A stretch of DNA of 64,000 bases from Runella sp. MFBS21 (GTDB lineage: Bacteria > Bacteroidota > Bacteroidia > Cytophagales > Spirosomataceae). Every line of letters begins with the position of its first letter. Position 1 is the stretch's first letter. Position numbers and translations under genes: made by a program. Under the pieces are notes generated by a model. The model saw only the letters and a program-made list of their open reading frames with translations. It had not been told where the DNA came from and did no database searches. Below, piece after piece: positions 1 through 9,383 of this stretch. The stretch spans positions 1 through 64,000 of the forward strand of contig NZ_JARNTW010000008.1 of assembly GCF_029433105.1 (NCBI RefSeq). Direction: 5' to 3'.

Positions 1-196
1 CCCGCTGCGTGTCAGTATCTTTTTTTTTTCGACGATCATTACACGCACCGCTTTGGCTCTGTAGCAGGGCTTGACCAACCTTCTGCTTGATCATTTCAAC
101 CCTTACTTCTAAATCGTACAATGTGTGCCCCAATGGCATAGATTCAAGTTTATCGTACTCGGAATCTATTAGTTTATGTAACTCTTCTCGTGTCAT
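1..196 (-). CDS. Transposase-like protein, N-terminal part, cut by window edge
   Basis: An open frame on the minus strand begins with ATG at 196 and runs without a stop off the left edge, giving 65 residues that start MTREELHKLID and end in a basic stretch (NDRRKKKDTDTQR). The layout of a short acidic helix, an LYDLEVRVE segment and then an RRKK motif resembles the N-termini of some Bacteroidota insertion-sequence transposases (ISKra4-like), but that is from memory and uncertain. A run of ten T on the plus strand (20-29) becomes a run of A codons here, a possible slippage site. The neighbouring gene looks truncated on its N-terminal side, which fits a mobile element at this position. No terminal inverted repeat could be identified. 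Confidence 0.4.
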   Translation of the reverse strand, partial: MTREELHKLIDSEYDKLESMPLGHTLYDLEVRVEMIKQKVGQALLQSQSGACNDRRKKKDTDTQR

Positions 197-238
197 AATT
201 AAAAGAATGTAAATTACTAACTTAAACGACAATTTGCA

Positions 239-1498
239 ATGCACCCGAGTCTAATTTACAAATTTTTAAAAAATATTAGAGATATTCGGCGTTTTATCAA
301 TAGTCTAAAAATCACATATAGCTTAGTAAAAGAAGAGTTACTTTTTGAAGATGTTTTTGTTCTTGAGCTTATAAAATTTAAATCTACTTTTGTATATGAC
401 TTATTAGCCTATTCAAGCTGTCTAGAATCTCCTTCGGGTTATTATATCAAATTTTCAGAACAAAATTTTGATGAAATGACGAAACAAATTAACGAATCAG
501 AATTAGACTATACGTTTGAAGAAATTAAATGTGCAATTTCATTCCTATACGACCACAGTGGATTAGAAGGAGGATTAAGAAAAGAAAAATCAACCCGTTT
601 AGCTCGACCTTTGTTAAAAAAAGACAATCATTACTTATATTTCAACTATCAACTTTTTGGAACCTTTTCAATGAAAAAATTCAAAGAATCATCTGAAAAT
701 CCAGAATTGCTTCAAGAACTAATTGAGGACAAAAAAGAAAAAATAGATGACTATATTGAAATTGTTCGAAAAGAAAAAAACAGAGACTTTGACAATATTT
801 CTCAAAACCTTTTGAAAAGCTTGATTTTTTGCAACAAAAACATTTCCACTACTTTCCAACACCAATCACTAAGAAATGCTATAACTTCTTTTATATCAAC
901 TCAATATCAACATTCAAATACAGGTACTAGAACTAACATAAATAAATTTTTGGAAGAATTCTTATTAAGCAACTTATTTCCAGTGGAAGAAATAAAAACT
1001 CATCTATTACGATCTGACGTCACCATAGATTTACTTAAAAACCATTTGCTAGACATCCAAGACACTAGCTTAACAAAGATACTAGAGAAGGAAACCCTTA
1101 TCAATATCAATCAAAAAATTTTCGACAGTTACTTAGAGAGTTTTGGAAGTAATGAAAAGGAAGTTTATTCATTGCTAAAAAATAATTATGAAAATACTGA
1201 AATTTTAAATAAGCATTGTTGTAAAAAATATAGAGAATTCTTAGACTCAAATTATACTTGGTACATGCAAAATCTAATTAAACCTTATGATGAACCCTTT
1301 CACAAATATACTTTTGAGCCTTTTATATCTCAGATATTTGGTGAATACAGTGAATTTGAAGACTTTTTAAATAAAATTCCTGAGGACAAAGAAGGATTTC
1401 GAGCTTATAACCAACTCAAATTCAAAGAGTTTAAGGCTAATGGGTATCGACCAATTATTATCCCCGATTTTAGGGAATCTGGACCTTATCGTGAGTAA
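239..1498 (+). CDS. C-terminal part of a KAP/YobI-type P-loop NTPase (probably 5'-truncated)
   Basis: This 419-residue frame has no Walker A or Walker B motif. Its first residues (NIRDIRRFINSL, then FEDVFVLELIKFK) look like the region that follows the NTPase core in KAP-family P-loop proteins, where an RD-[IL]-[KR]-RFIN motif precedes a conserved helix. The rest is lysine- and glutamate-rich, helical and otherwise unrecognised. KAP NTPases are membrane-linked ATPases, many associated with phage defence. The start at 239 is only the first ATG; the frame is open back to a stop at 218-220. The missing N-terminal half and the adjacent transposase-like gene suggest the original gene was cut by an insertion. 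The coding sequence is more AT-rich than that of its right-hand neighbours. Family assignment is moderate; truncation is inferred. Confidence 0.55.
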   Translation: MHPSLIYKFLKNIRDIRRFINSLKITYSLVKEELLFEDVFVLELIKFKSTFVYDLLAYSSCLESPSGYYIKFSEQNFDEMTKQINESELDYTFEEIKCAISFLYDHSGLEGGLRKEKSTRLARPLLKKDNHYLYFNYQLFGTFSMKKFKESSENPELLQELIEDKKEKIDDYIEIVRKEKNRDFDNISQNLLKSLIFCNKNISTTFQHQSLRNAITSFISTQYQHSNTGTRTNINKFLEEFLLSNLFPVEEIKTHLLRSDVTIDLLKNHLLDIQDTSLTKILEKETLININQKIFDSYLESFGSNEKEVYSLLKNNYENTEILNKHCCKKYREFLDSNYTWYMQNLIKPYDEPFHKYTFEPFISQIFGEYSEFEDFLNKIPEDKEGFRAYNQLKFKEFKANGYRPIIIPDFRESGPYRE

Positions 1499-1514
1499 AG
1501 CCTAGTTGCCTTCC

Positions 1515-1553
1515 AAAGCGTCAGCTGATTTGAAATCGGCTGACGCTTTTTTT
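1515..1553 (+). terminator. Rho-independent terminator
   Basis: A 9-bp perfect stem (AGCGTCAGC at 1517-1525 with GCTGACGCT at 1539-1547) is followed by seven T. The loop (GATTT/GAAATC) is itself self-complementary. It lies 16 bases after the stop of the preceding gene. Confidence 0.85.
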
Positions 1554-1615
1554 ATGAATTTTATTCAAAAATGACATATCAAGCCATTTTTTCGTAAATT
1601 TCATATCCTAACCTA

Positions 1616-2911
1616 ATGCCTTTGCCTATCATGCACCAAACTGCGCCTCTCACTCCCTCTTGGTCTCTTCTCGAAAAAATTGGTTTTCGCTTTTTCTTTC
1701 TTTTCTTCTTTCCACAGTTATTTGAAGCTTTGTTTTCCCTTTTCCTTCATGGGGGAAGTATTGGGGATTTTTACCAACATATTTGGGATACAACTATCAA
1801 CTGGGCAGGAAGGACATTTTTCAACATTCCTAAAATTACGATTAGACCCAATGGCAGCGGAGATACTACTTGGAATTGGGTACAGCTATTTTTGATAAGC
1901 AGCACTGCTTTTATTGGAACAGTCGTCTGGAGCATTGCAGACCGCAAACGTGCTCATTATCATTCATTCAATTATTGGTTTTGCGTTCTATTGCGTTTCT
2001 ATTTGGGGATTACTATGCTAAGTTATGGCTTTGCGAAGGTGTTTTTTTCCCAATTTGGCACTATCACTACTTATCGCCTTTTTGAGCAATTAGGCGATAT
2101 GAGTCCTATGGGTCTTCTCTGGACATTCATGGCGTTTTCGAAAGGGTATCAGTTTTTTACGGGTATGGGCGAAGTCATTGGCGGTTTTTTACTTTTCTTC
2201 CGACGTACCACTCTTTTAGGAAGTTTGATTATTGTGGCGGTGATGAGCAATGTCGTGATATTGAATTTCTTTTATGATGTACCCGTAAAGATTTTTTCTT
2301 CACAATTGTTGCTCGCTGCTTTTTACCTGATTGCCCCCGATATAAAGCGATTAATGTATTTTTTTGTTTTAAATCAGCCTACTCCCGCCCGAGATTACCC
2401 ACTTTTTTCTTCAAAAAAATGGTTTAAATGGGGAAGACTCGGACTCAAAACCCTTCTTATCGGTTCCTATATCATTATGGGTTGTATGCAAGGCTATCAA
2501 TCTTGGCAGTATCAAGAAAGTCCTCAATCGGCCCTGTATGGTCCCTATGAAGTTGTTGATTTTAAGAAAAACAATCAAATCGTATCTCCCACCGATACTC
2601 TTCGCTGGGAGCGTGTGTTTTTAGATAGACGAGGAAGCTTTGATATGATTTCTATCACCAACTCACAAGGGTTTCAACAAAGGATTGGGTTTGAATATAA
2701 TCAAGCCAAACATAGCTTTACTTTGAAAGAATGGTATGGTGATGATAAAAAATACCCATTTTCGTATACTCAGCCTGATTCTAGCACGCTGTTTTTAAAA
2801 GGAAAATGGAAGGATGATTCGCTAAGTATGAAATTACAAAAAATCAAAAAGCCATTTTTGCTCACTTCAAGAGGTTTTCATTGGGTCAATGAAACACCTT
2901 TCAACAAATAA
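1616..2911 (+). CDS. DoxX-like integral membrane protein
   Basis: The 431-residue protein has hydrophobic segments at about residues 22-45, 88-110, 124-145, 185-215 and 225-245, and a soluble C-terminal part (about 300-431). The central motif (LRFYLGITMLSYGFAK, then GMGEVIGGFLL and an aromatic-rich helix) matches the DoxX/DoxD-type four-helix membrane fold. Many family members are uncharacterised; some are tied to redox or quinone chemistry. The longer N-terminus and the C-terminal domain are beyond the usual ~130-residue core, so the exact role is unknown. ATG at 1616 was used; another ATG at 1628 is possible. The stop abuts, base to base, the stop of the convergent histidine kinase gene, with no terminator between them. 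Confidence 0.7.
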   Translation: MPLPIMHQTAPLTPSWSLLEKIGFRFFFLFFFPQLFEALFSLFLHGGSIGDFYQHIWDTTINWAGRTFFNIPKITIRPNGSGDTTWNWVQLFLISSTAFIGTVVWSIADRKRAHYHSFNYWFCVLLRFYLGITMLSYGFAKVFFSQFGTITTYRLFEQLGDMSPMGLLWTFMAFSKGYQFFTGMGEVIGGFLLFFRRTTLLGSLIIVAVMSNVVILNFFYDVPVKIFSSQLLLAAFYLIAPDIKRLMYFFVLNQPTPARDYPLFSSKKWFKWGRLGLKTLLIGSYIIMGCMQGYQSWQYQESPQSALYGPYEVVDFKKNNQIVSPTDTLRWERVFLDRRGSFDMISITNSQGFQQRIGFEYNQAKHSFTLKEWYGDDKKYPFSYTQPDSSTLFLKGKWKDDSLSMKLQKIKKPFLLTSRGFHWVNETPFNK

Positions 2912-4756
2912 CTAAGCCACCATTTGAGTAGTCCCTAAAGGCAAAGCCAAGTCAATGGTAGTACCTTGGTTGGGGGCCGTTTGGAGTTTTAGCGTTCCGT
3001 CTAATTCTTCCACGCGCTTTTCCATATTAAAGAGTCCATTGCCACTGACCTGTCCTACTTCCTTGTCAAAGCCCACACCATCGTCTTTGATTCTTAGGCG
3101 CAGTTGTTGGTTTTGGGTAAAAATTTCAATCCATACATGACTTGCGTGGGCGTATTTGGCCACGTTGTTGATTGCTTCTTTGAAAATCAGATAAAAATTG
3201 TATTGCTGATGAGAAGGCAATTTGTAACCATTCAATTCGTCGGCCACGCTAAAATCATACCGAATATGTTTAGGATCGAGCATTTCTGAGGCAAAGATTT
3301 TCATTTTATTGGTAATACTTTCCAGGCTATCGTTCATAGGGCGCGTCGTCCAGATAATATCCCGAATTGTGGCTACGGTACGTTGCGAATTGATACTTAT
3401 CAAATCGAGCAATTCTTTAATTTTAGAATCTTTATCCCCCAGTTGTTTTTTGGCAGCTTGGCTCAGCATCGCCACACCACTCAACGTAGCCCCTAAATCA
3501 TCATGTAGATCCCGCGCAATTTGGGTTCTGATTTTATCAGACACCTGCATTTGGTAAATTGTCTCAGCTTGTAGTCTCTGGGCCTCTCTGATTTCCTTGA
3601 TACGATTTCGATAAAAAGCATAACCCAATATCCCCATAAGGGTTATTACTACCAAAGTCAGCGCTACGAGCCAAAGGGTTTTTTGATGAAGTTCGGCTTC
3701 TTGTTTGGCTTTGATTTCTTTCAAGAGTTGGTTTTCTTTTTCTTTCTCAAAAGCAGTGTATTTCAGCTCAATCAGCTCAGCCCTCACTACATTTTTTTTA
3801 CGTTCAATCGAATCATTTAAAGTCTTATAAGTCTGAAAATAGGAAAGTGCATCTTTATAATTACCTTCCATTTCGGCCAGACTAGCCATTTCTTGGTTGA
3901 TACGAGCCATTTCTACTGCCGAACCATACAACTTCGCCATACTTAAAGCCTCTTCATACCATTCTTTGGCTTTGTTAAAATCTTGTTGGAGACGATAAGT
4001 GTTGGCTTTTTCTTCATAACATTGAATTTGAAGTAGTTTTTCACCGTAGCGTTGGCTTTCTTCAATGGCTTCGTCCAAATATTCCAATGCCACCGTAAAC
4101 TCCCGTCGGTCGTTATAGTTACGGGCAACTCCCAGTAAAATTTGGGGTAAAATCAGATAATTTTCTTCTGCCTCTTTAGCCAATACCAAGCCTTTTTTGA
4201 GGTAGGCCAAAGACTCTTCATAATGCCCCATGCGGCGGTACAAATCACCTATTTGCTCATGATTGACAGCCATGCCTCGTGCTTGATTGGTAACCATATT
4301 CAACTTTAAAGCCTTAAAAGTATACTCCAATGCTTTTTCAAATTGGTTCATACTTTTATAATTTTCGGCGATATTGTTATAGCATATAGCTTTGCCTCTA
4401 TCCCAGTCCCTGGCTTCAAAAAGTTTGAGTGCAGCAAGGTAATAGTCCTGCCCTTTGGTATAATTCCCTTCCAGCGACTCTAAGATGGCATAGTTGATTA
4501 TACTTTGTCCTAAACTAATGTTGTTGTTTAGTTTTTTGGCAAGCTGATTGGCTTCATTGGCATAACGCCATGCAGAGGGTTGATCTATTTCGGATAATCG
4601 ATACGAAAGCCTATGTAGAGTAACCACCCTCATACTATCTTGCGTAGGGTGAACTGCCAACCAATGCTTGAGGCTATCAACCATTTTGTTTTGGCCAAAT
4701 ACCTTTTCTGCTACCGCAAAACCAATGATTGTAAAAATTACTAAGCGATAAAACAT
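2912..4756 (-). CDS. TPR-containing sensor histidine kinase (HisKA_3 / NarL-partner class)
   Basis: The 614-residue protein has a signal peptide (about 1-21, ending VFGQ), tetratricopeptide repeats over about residues 45-315, a charged coiled coil (320-358), one membrane helix (about 360-382) and a kinase core. The phospho-acceptor histidine is H418 in ARDLHDDLGATL, typical of the HisKA_3 class. The N box is at KEAINNVAKYA (526-536), the G1 box at DDGVGFD (558-564) and the G2 box at GNGLFNM (572-578). Kinases of this class usually pair with a LuxR/NarL-type regulator, but no such gene lies next to it, so it is an orphan here. The periplasmic TPR domain presumably senses a protein or peptide; the signal is unknown. 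It is divergently arranged with the metallophosphoesterase gene. Confidence 0.9.
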   Translation of the reverse strand: MFYRLVIFTIIGFAVAEKVFGQNKMVDSLKHWLAVHPTQDSMRVVTLHRLSYRLSEIDQPSAWRYANEANQLAKKLNNNISLGQSIINYAILESLEGNYTKGQDYYLAALKLFEARDWDRGKAICYNNIAENYKSMNQFEKALEYTFKALKLNMVTNQARGMAVNHEQIGDLYRRMGHYEESLAYLKKGLVLAKEAEENYLILPQILLGVARNYNDRREFTVALEYLDEAIEESQRYGEKLLQIQCYEEKANTYRLQQDFNKAKEWYEEALSMAKLYGSAVEMARINQEMASLAEMEGNYKDALSYFQTYKTLNDSIERKKNVVRAELIELKYTAFEKEKENQLLKEIKAKQEAELHQKTLWLVALTLVVITLMGILGYAFYRNRIKEIREAQRLQAETIYQMQVSDKIRTQIARDLHDDLGATLSGVAMLSQAAKKQLGDKDSKIKELLDLISINSQRTVATIRDIIWTTRPMNDSLESITNKMKIFASEMLDPKHIRYDFSVADELNGYKLPSHQQYNFYLIFKEAINNVAKYAHASHVWIEIFTQNQQLRLRIKDDGVGFDKEVGQVSGNGLFNMEKRVEELDGTLKLQTAPNQGTTIDLALPLGTTQMVA

Positions 4757-4851
4757 ATAGAGCTTGCAAAATGGATTTTATGAGCTAATTTCTTAAATTT
4801 ATTACAGCCTACCTAGCCTCATTTAGTTAATGGTAATACCCAATCCTTTTT

Positions 4852-5628
4852 ATGAAAATACAATACTGCTCTGATTTACATTTTGAATTTGCCGAAAATA
4901 TCCAATTCTTAACCCATTATCCTATTAAGCCTTCGGGAGAGATACTTATTTTGGCGGGTGATATCACCAATTTATCTTATTTCAAAACCCGAAATGTAGA
5001 AAAACTCTTCTTCAAACAACTCTCTAAGCAGTTTGAAAAAGTATTTTGGATATGTGGCAACCATGAGTTTTATCGAAGCTGGGATGTATCCATATTAGAC
5101 AAACCGTTGTGTTTAAACGTCACCAAAAACATTCATTTGGTAAATAACTTTTCCACTATTTACCGGGGCATTCGACTGGTTTTCACCACCTTGTGGTCTC
5201 ATATCAACGAATTAGAAGGCCTTTATATTGAAAAAAACATGAGTGATTTCCAGCTTATCAATTATCAAGGCCGCAAGCTCACTACGGCTATATACACCCA
5301 GAGACTACACAAGCCTTCCGTTGACTTTCTGGTGAAAGCTCTTCCTTCTGAGTCTGATATTCCCACTGTAGTAGTGAGCCATCATTTACCTTCTTTAAGT
5401 TGTGTACATCCCAAGCACAAAGGCAGTTTATTGGAGCAAGGTTTTGCCAGTAATCTTGATGCACTAATTTTAGAAAAACAACCCACCTATTGGATATACG
5501 GTCATAGTCATGCCCACATTCCTTCTTTTAAAATTGGCTCGACTACCTTACTAACCAATCAATTGGGCTATTGCAAGTACGGTGAGCACGGGAGTTTTGA
5601 CGAAGCGCTTTTTTTCGAAATTCCTTAA
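4852..5628 (+). CDS. Calcineurin-like metallophosphoesterase
   Basis: The 258-residue cytoplasmic protein carries the full set of metal-binding motifs in order: SDLH near residue 8, AGD at about 35-37, GNHE at 69-72, SHH in the second half, and a GHSHAH motif near the C-terminus. These coordinate the two-metal centre of the calcineurin-like phosphoesterase fold, so a phosphodiesterase or phosphatase activity is expected. The substrate cannot be read from the sequence. There is no signal peptide. The gene stands alone between a divergent kinase gene and a terminator hairpin. Confidence 0.88.
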   Translation: MKIQYCSDLHFEFAENIQFLTHYPIKPSGEILILAGDITNLSYFKTRNVEKLFFKQLSKQFEKVFWICGNHEFYRSWDVSILDKPLCLNVTKNIHLVNNFSTIYRGIRLVFTTLWSHINELEGLYIEKNMSDFQLINYQGRKLTTAIYTQRLHKPSVDFLVKALPSESDIPTVVVSHHLPSLSCVHPKHKGSLLEQGFASNLDALILEKQPTYWIYGHSHAHIPSFKIGSTTLLTNQLGYCKYGEHGSFDEALFFEIP

Positions 5629-5633
5629 AAACA

Positions 5634-5666
5634 AATCGCCGTCTATCAGTGCGATAAACGGCGATT
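5634..5666. terminator. Bidirectional terminator-like hairpin
   Basis: A 9-bp stem (AATCGCCGT at 5634-5642 and ACGGCGATT at 5658-5666) has an inner TATC/GATA pairing. It sits between the convergent metallophosphoesterase and OmpA-family genes and could serve both. The T tract is weak. Confidence 0.6.
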
Positions 5667-5694
5667 AATGCTTGTTGTAAGCTATGCTATATAC

Positions 5695-7266
5695 CTAGTT
5701 TCTACGTTTTCTAGGCTCTTTTGCTACTTTGCCCGGCTCTTGGTCTTTTTTACGTCCTGTACGGAAACCAGCAGGATATGGTGAGCGCAAATCATTCATT
5801 GGAAGAATCCGAATCTCCACACGACGGTTACGACTCATTCCTACAGCCGATTTATTATCAGAAATAGGACGAAGCTCACCGTAGTATTCTACCATGATAC
5901 GACTAGGGTCTTGCATACCATTGCGAATCATATAACGTTTAGCTGCTTCTACACGACGTTTTGAAAGTTGAATATTGTAATTGTCAGAAGCACGTGCATC
6001 TGTGTGGCCGATGATGACGGCACGGCAGTTTGGACGCAAGTTGAGCAAATCAATTACTTGTTTCAAAATTTGCTGTGAAGGATCTTTAATAATGGCCTTA
6101 TCGGTATCAAATTCGATATTACCGAACATGGCTTCACATTCTTCTTTTGGAAGATTTTTAGCAATAATATCTTTGATATATTTTTCAAGATCCATCGCAA
6201 CTCCACCTCCCGACACAATACTGTTAGCAGGGGTGCTAGGTTCTTTATCAAAAAGGTCCGCCACACCGTCACCGTCAGAGTCGGTATACAAACGAGGATC
6301 AACCGGCTTAGGCATGTTTGCTTTTGCAATTGAGTCGGCATCGTTCATGGTTGGGTTGTAAGGCGGTGCAATCAAGTCCAAAGGATTGGTATAGCGCAAG
6401 TGGTAGCGACCTTTGGCGGGATCATGTACCCAATTGCCTTTGGCATCTTTTTTAGCCATAACCGCACTTTTACCAATTTTATAGGTAATTCCCAAGCCAA
6501 TACTTCCCCACTTGTCTTGTTTAGAATCCCCTTTGTTAAACAACCAAATATCTTGACGAGCGTATTGTTCACCACCTCCGCCACCATAAGTGACATCTAA
6601 TTTCTCAGAGTTTACGTGATTTAGAGTAAAGTCTAAACCTATATCAATACGAGGAGATACTTCAAAGTGAATAGCAGATCCGATAGGGAAGACAATTTCT
6701 CGGGTGTAAGTAGATCCGTCACGTTCCCATTCACCAGCAGTTTTAGAACTGGCATTGGTATTAGTTCTAATCAATTCTACGCTTTTGTTAGTGCCTAAGC
6801 GATACACCCTTGAATTGTACCACATATAGCCATAGCCTACATATACATCCCACTTCCAACGCTTTAGCTTATTATACCCAAACAAAATAGGCTTTAGGTT
6901 AGCATGAGCATTGATTGAAGATTGTAAGAAGCCCTTCGTTTCAAAATGAGCATTGTACAAACGCTCTTTTGACCCATTGAGGTTACCAGTCCAGAAATTG
7001 AGGCTTGCCCCAAAAATAGGGGTAATTTGCTTATGCAAACCAAGACCCAGACCTCCCGTTAGATGTTCTTCTGGCCCCAATTTAAAATCGTGTTGGCGCA
7101 AGTCACCATAGAATTGCGTAAGAGCTGGCGTAATTGTCAGTGCCCATGTATTCAATTTGTTTGGGCCTTCATACCCTGCACTTTTAGGGGCAGGAGCCTG
7201 TGCATCAACTTTCGTTAATGCCAATGACACAATTAATAGAGTGGACAGTAAGTTGATTTTTTTCAT
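5695..7266 (-). CDS. OmpA-family outer membrane protein
   Basis: The protein has a signal peptide (MKKINLLSTLLIVSLAL, cleaved near VDAQ), an N-terminal half of alternating aromatic and polar stretches compatible with a beta-barrel, a short thrombospondin-3-like calcium motif (DSDGDGVADLFD) and a C-terminal OmpA peptidoglycan-binding domain. The OmpA domain shows FDTDKA, then IIGHTDARASDNYNIQLSKRR and MSRNRRVEIRI, which contain the diaminopimelate-binding Asp and Arg positions. It should anchor the outer membrane to the cell wall. The start at 7266 (MKKIN) is preferred over ATG at 7272, which would add only two residues. The last residues are strongly basic. rnpB lies just upstream on the same strand. 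Confidence 0.9.
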   Translation of the reverse strand: MKKINLLSTLLIVSLALTKVDAQAPAPKSAGYEGPNKLNTWALTITPALTQFYGDLRQHDFKLGPEEHLTGGLGLGLHKQITPIFGASLNFWTGNLNGSKERLYNAHFETKGFLQSSINAHANLKPILFGYNKLKRWKWDVYVGYGYMWYNSRVYRLGTNKSVELIRTNTNASSKTAGEWERDGSTYTREIVFPIGSAIHFEVSPRIDIGLDFTLNHVNSEKLDVTYGGGGGEQYARQDIWLFNKGDSKQDKWGSIGLGITYKIGKSAVMAKKDAKGNWVHDPAKGRYHLRYTNPLDLIAPPYNPTMNDADSIAKANMPKPVDPRLYTDSDGDGVADLFDKEPSTPANSIVSGGGVAMDLEKYIKDIIAKNLPKEECEAMFGNIEFDTDKAIIKDPSQQILKQVIDLLNLRPNCRAVIIGHTDARASDNYNIQLSKRRVEAAKRYMIRNGMQDPSRIMVEYYGELRPISDNKSAVGMSRNRRVEIRILPMNDLRSPYPAGFRTGRKKDQEPGKVAKEPRKRRN

Positions 7267-7323
7267 GGGCAATGAGCGTTATTTACTGCAAGGGGTATTA
7301 TAATAATATAAATAATTTATTTA

Positions 7324-7740
7324 AATAGCGTATCAAGCCTATAAGCCGGATTCTGTTTTCCCGATATATACCGAGACTCTTATCATTTATCTGGTTTCGA
7401 CGTCACCGTCGAAATCTATCAACCTACCCATACTGACAGCCTTTGTAGGGCGTTGGAGCGAGTAACCCCACAATCAGTACTTATTTGGTCTTTCAGCCCG
7501 TAAGGTTTACCATGCCTCATTTGTCACCAAACGAGCGGTAGGCTCTTACCCTACCTTTTCACCTTTTCCACTTACAATAGTAAAGTGGTAGTATATTTTC
7601 TGTTGCACTTGCTGTCAAACAGCCGTCTCCAGCTGTTTGCCTTCCCGTTAGGAAGTACGGTACTCTACGCTGTCCGGACTTTCCTTCCTGCTTTGGTTAA
7701 ACCCCAAATCAGAACGATAAGACGGCTTGGTTACGCTATT
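7324..7740 (-). ncRNA. rnpB: RNase P RNA
   Basis: On the minus strand the 5' part contains the conserved block AGGAAAGTCCGGAC and the 3' part contains the hallmark AACAGAATCCGGCTTAT. The ends pair as helix P1: AATAGCGTA with TACGCTATT (plus-strand 7732-7740 and 7324-7332), with CAAGCC and GGCTTG continuing the stem. That fixes a transcript of about 417 nt, normal for bacterial type A RNase P RNA. It is the catalytic subunit that removes 5' leaders from tRNA precursors. Small open frames inside it are spurious. Confidence 0.95.
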
Positions 7741-7745
7741 GGGCA

Positions 7746-7781
7746 CAAAGCTAAAAATACTTGTTGTCATTAAAAATCAAA
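7746..7781 (-). promoter_or_regulatory. Bacteroidota-type promoter of rnpB
   Basis: On the minus strand TAGCTTTG (7753-7746) matches the TANNTTTG -7 box and ends five bases before the predicted 5' end of rnpB. A TTTG at 7781-7778 could be the -33 element; the 24-base spacing is longer than usual, so that half is less certain. Confidence 0.55.
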
Positions 7782-7829
7782 TAAAAAGAAAAAAATCGTA
7801 AAAACCATAAATCAACCCCCATTTTTGAC

Positions 7830-9293
7830 TTAAAGGAGGCCGTCTATTTTGACCTCTACTTGACCTTTGGCTACTATCAAAGCTACTATGGCTGAGGGAG
7901 TCAAGTAGACTTGGTCAGGTTCAAGTCCCTCCAAATGCCCACTTAAATTTACGCCTTTTGTTACTTTGCGACTAGTAAGCTGTTGTCTAATGGCTTTTTG
8001 GGCTTCTTCTACTTGAGTACCTACTGGAAAGACAAACTGCTGTTCAATTTGTTTGGCAAATCGTCCTTGCAACAACCAATTGGCCGTTTTTACGAGAACA
8101 CTATGGGTATTGAGGTCATAATCAACATTTTTGAGCGATAAAAGCTTAGTTGAAGCATCATAAAAAGGCGTACCTTTCAGATAAATCACCCCATTGATAC
8201 TTCCTTTAAGTCCTGCTTTGATAATCAACTTTTCATTTTGACCATAAATATCGACGCTGGTCACCTCAATTTTGTATTTTCCTTCTTTAAAATCAAAAGT
8301 TTTTCCTACAAACTGCGATGCGGCAAGTTTAGAAGCCTCTTCGTAAGGCAAAGTCCCTATCAACCCTATCTGGAATCCTTGCGGGATATCATTCGTGACA
8401 ATCAACGGTGGAATATTGAGTGCTGGCTTGGTCACTGGTTTTTCGCCCGTATAAGTTTGAGTAAACCCTTTAATCCCCACGGTAGCACTGATTTTACCAT
8501 TCTGAATTTTAAAAGGACTCATCAAAATATCAGTAGGCGTGATGAGCAGCCAAGTGCGATACTCTTCCGACAAAAGCCGAGGCTCACGTATCAAATTCCA
8601 TGCCTGAAGTACATATGGCTTGATAGAAATATTTTGGCGGATATTGTCGTCAATTGCCTGTGAAATTTTTGCGAGGTTTTCATTAATCAATCTACTCACA
8701 ATACCAGTTATAGGCACCTCAACCCCCGCAACTTTAATACTAGGTTTGCTTACCCAGTCAAATCCCGCTGAGGCAGTTTGCGTATTGACTTTCCAATCAG
8801 CATCTACCCCAAAACATGTCATAAACTTAAGGTTTATCTGAAATTCGGTGGCTTGTGAGCCACCTATGCCGAGCACCTTGTATCCTTTTTCAGCCCAAAT
8901 TTTTAGGGGTACCGTATAAAACAATAAAGAATCGCGAGCATCGGCCACTATAGGCCCTCTTTTCCAGACCTTTGCTTTGAAGTTATCTTGATTCCCATCT
9001 TCAAAACTATTGTCTTCATAGATAAGTCCTTGAACTTGAGCATTCAAATGTTTTGTCACGTCAGCAATCGATATATCGACGGGTACCTGCACGACAGACC
9101 TATGTTTTTCGTTCTGAATTTGCATATTTGTATATTTATATGCCTCTAAAGGCGCTTTCGGCTGGGTAGTAATGGAAGATCCCCCACAAGAAATCATCCA
9201 AAAACTACCTATCAATATTCCCAATGCACTAGGAAAACCAGACCATTTGGTCTTCAAAAAACCACGGGAGCCCAAAATTTTATTCAGATGCAT
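7830..9293 (-). CDS. DUF4403 family lipoprotein
   Basis: The 487-residue protein has an N-terminal hydrophobic stretch ending in a lipobox (WMISCGGSS), so it is probably an exported lipoprotein. The body fits the DUF4403 family: a conserved segment of the type VPVDISIADVTKHLNAQVQGLIYED, a middle TFDWVSKP-like motif (here AGFDWVSKPSIKV), and a repeated beta-rich layout resembling tandem lipid- or ligand-binding (BPI/TULIP-like) folds. The function is unknown. Length is normal for the family. The next gene downstream in transcription is rnpB; upstream is the hexosaminidase, about 90 bases away, so co-transcription is possible. Confidence 0.8.
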   Translation of the reverse strand: MHLNKILGSRGFLKTKWSGFPSALGILIGSFWMISCGGSSITTQPKAPLEAYKYTNMQIQNEKHRSVVQVPVDISIADVTKHLNAQVQGLIYEDNSFEDGNQDNFKAKVWKRGPIVADARDSLLFYTVPLKIWAEKGYKVLGIGGSQATEFQINLKFMTCFGVDADWKVNTQTASAGFDWVSKPSIKVAGVEVPITGIVSRLINENLAKISQAIDDNIRQNISIKPYVLQAWNLIREPRLLSEEYRTWLLITPTDILMSPFKIQNGKISATVGIKGFTQTYTGEKPVTKPALNIPPLIVTNDIPQGFQIGLIGTLPYEEASKLAASQFVGKTFDFKEGKYKIEVTSVDIYGQNEKLIIKAGLKGSINGVIYLKGTPFYDASTKLLSLKNVDYDLNTHSVLVKTANWLLQGRFAKQIEQQFVFPVGTQVEEAQKAIRQQLTSRKVTKGVNLSGHLEGLEPDQVYLTPSAIVALIVAKGQVEVKIDGLL

Positions 9294-9383
9294 GGATATT
9301 TTATAATAACAAATGAAGGACTCGCAAAGTTATTAAAACAACTCCACAAGTCCTTCTTAAATATTAAGGTATAAGTACGATTG

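Noticed and set aside
7585-7773. A 62-residue open frame on the plus strand
   Set aside because: It lies inside and antisense to the RNase P RNA gene, whose conserved sequence and terminal pairing explain the region.
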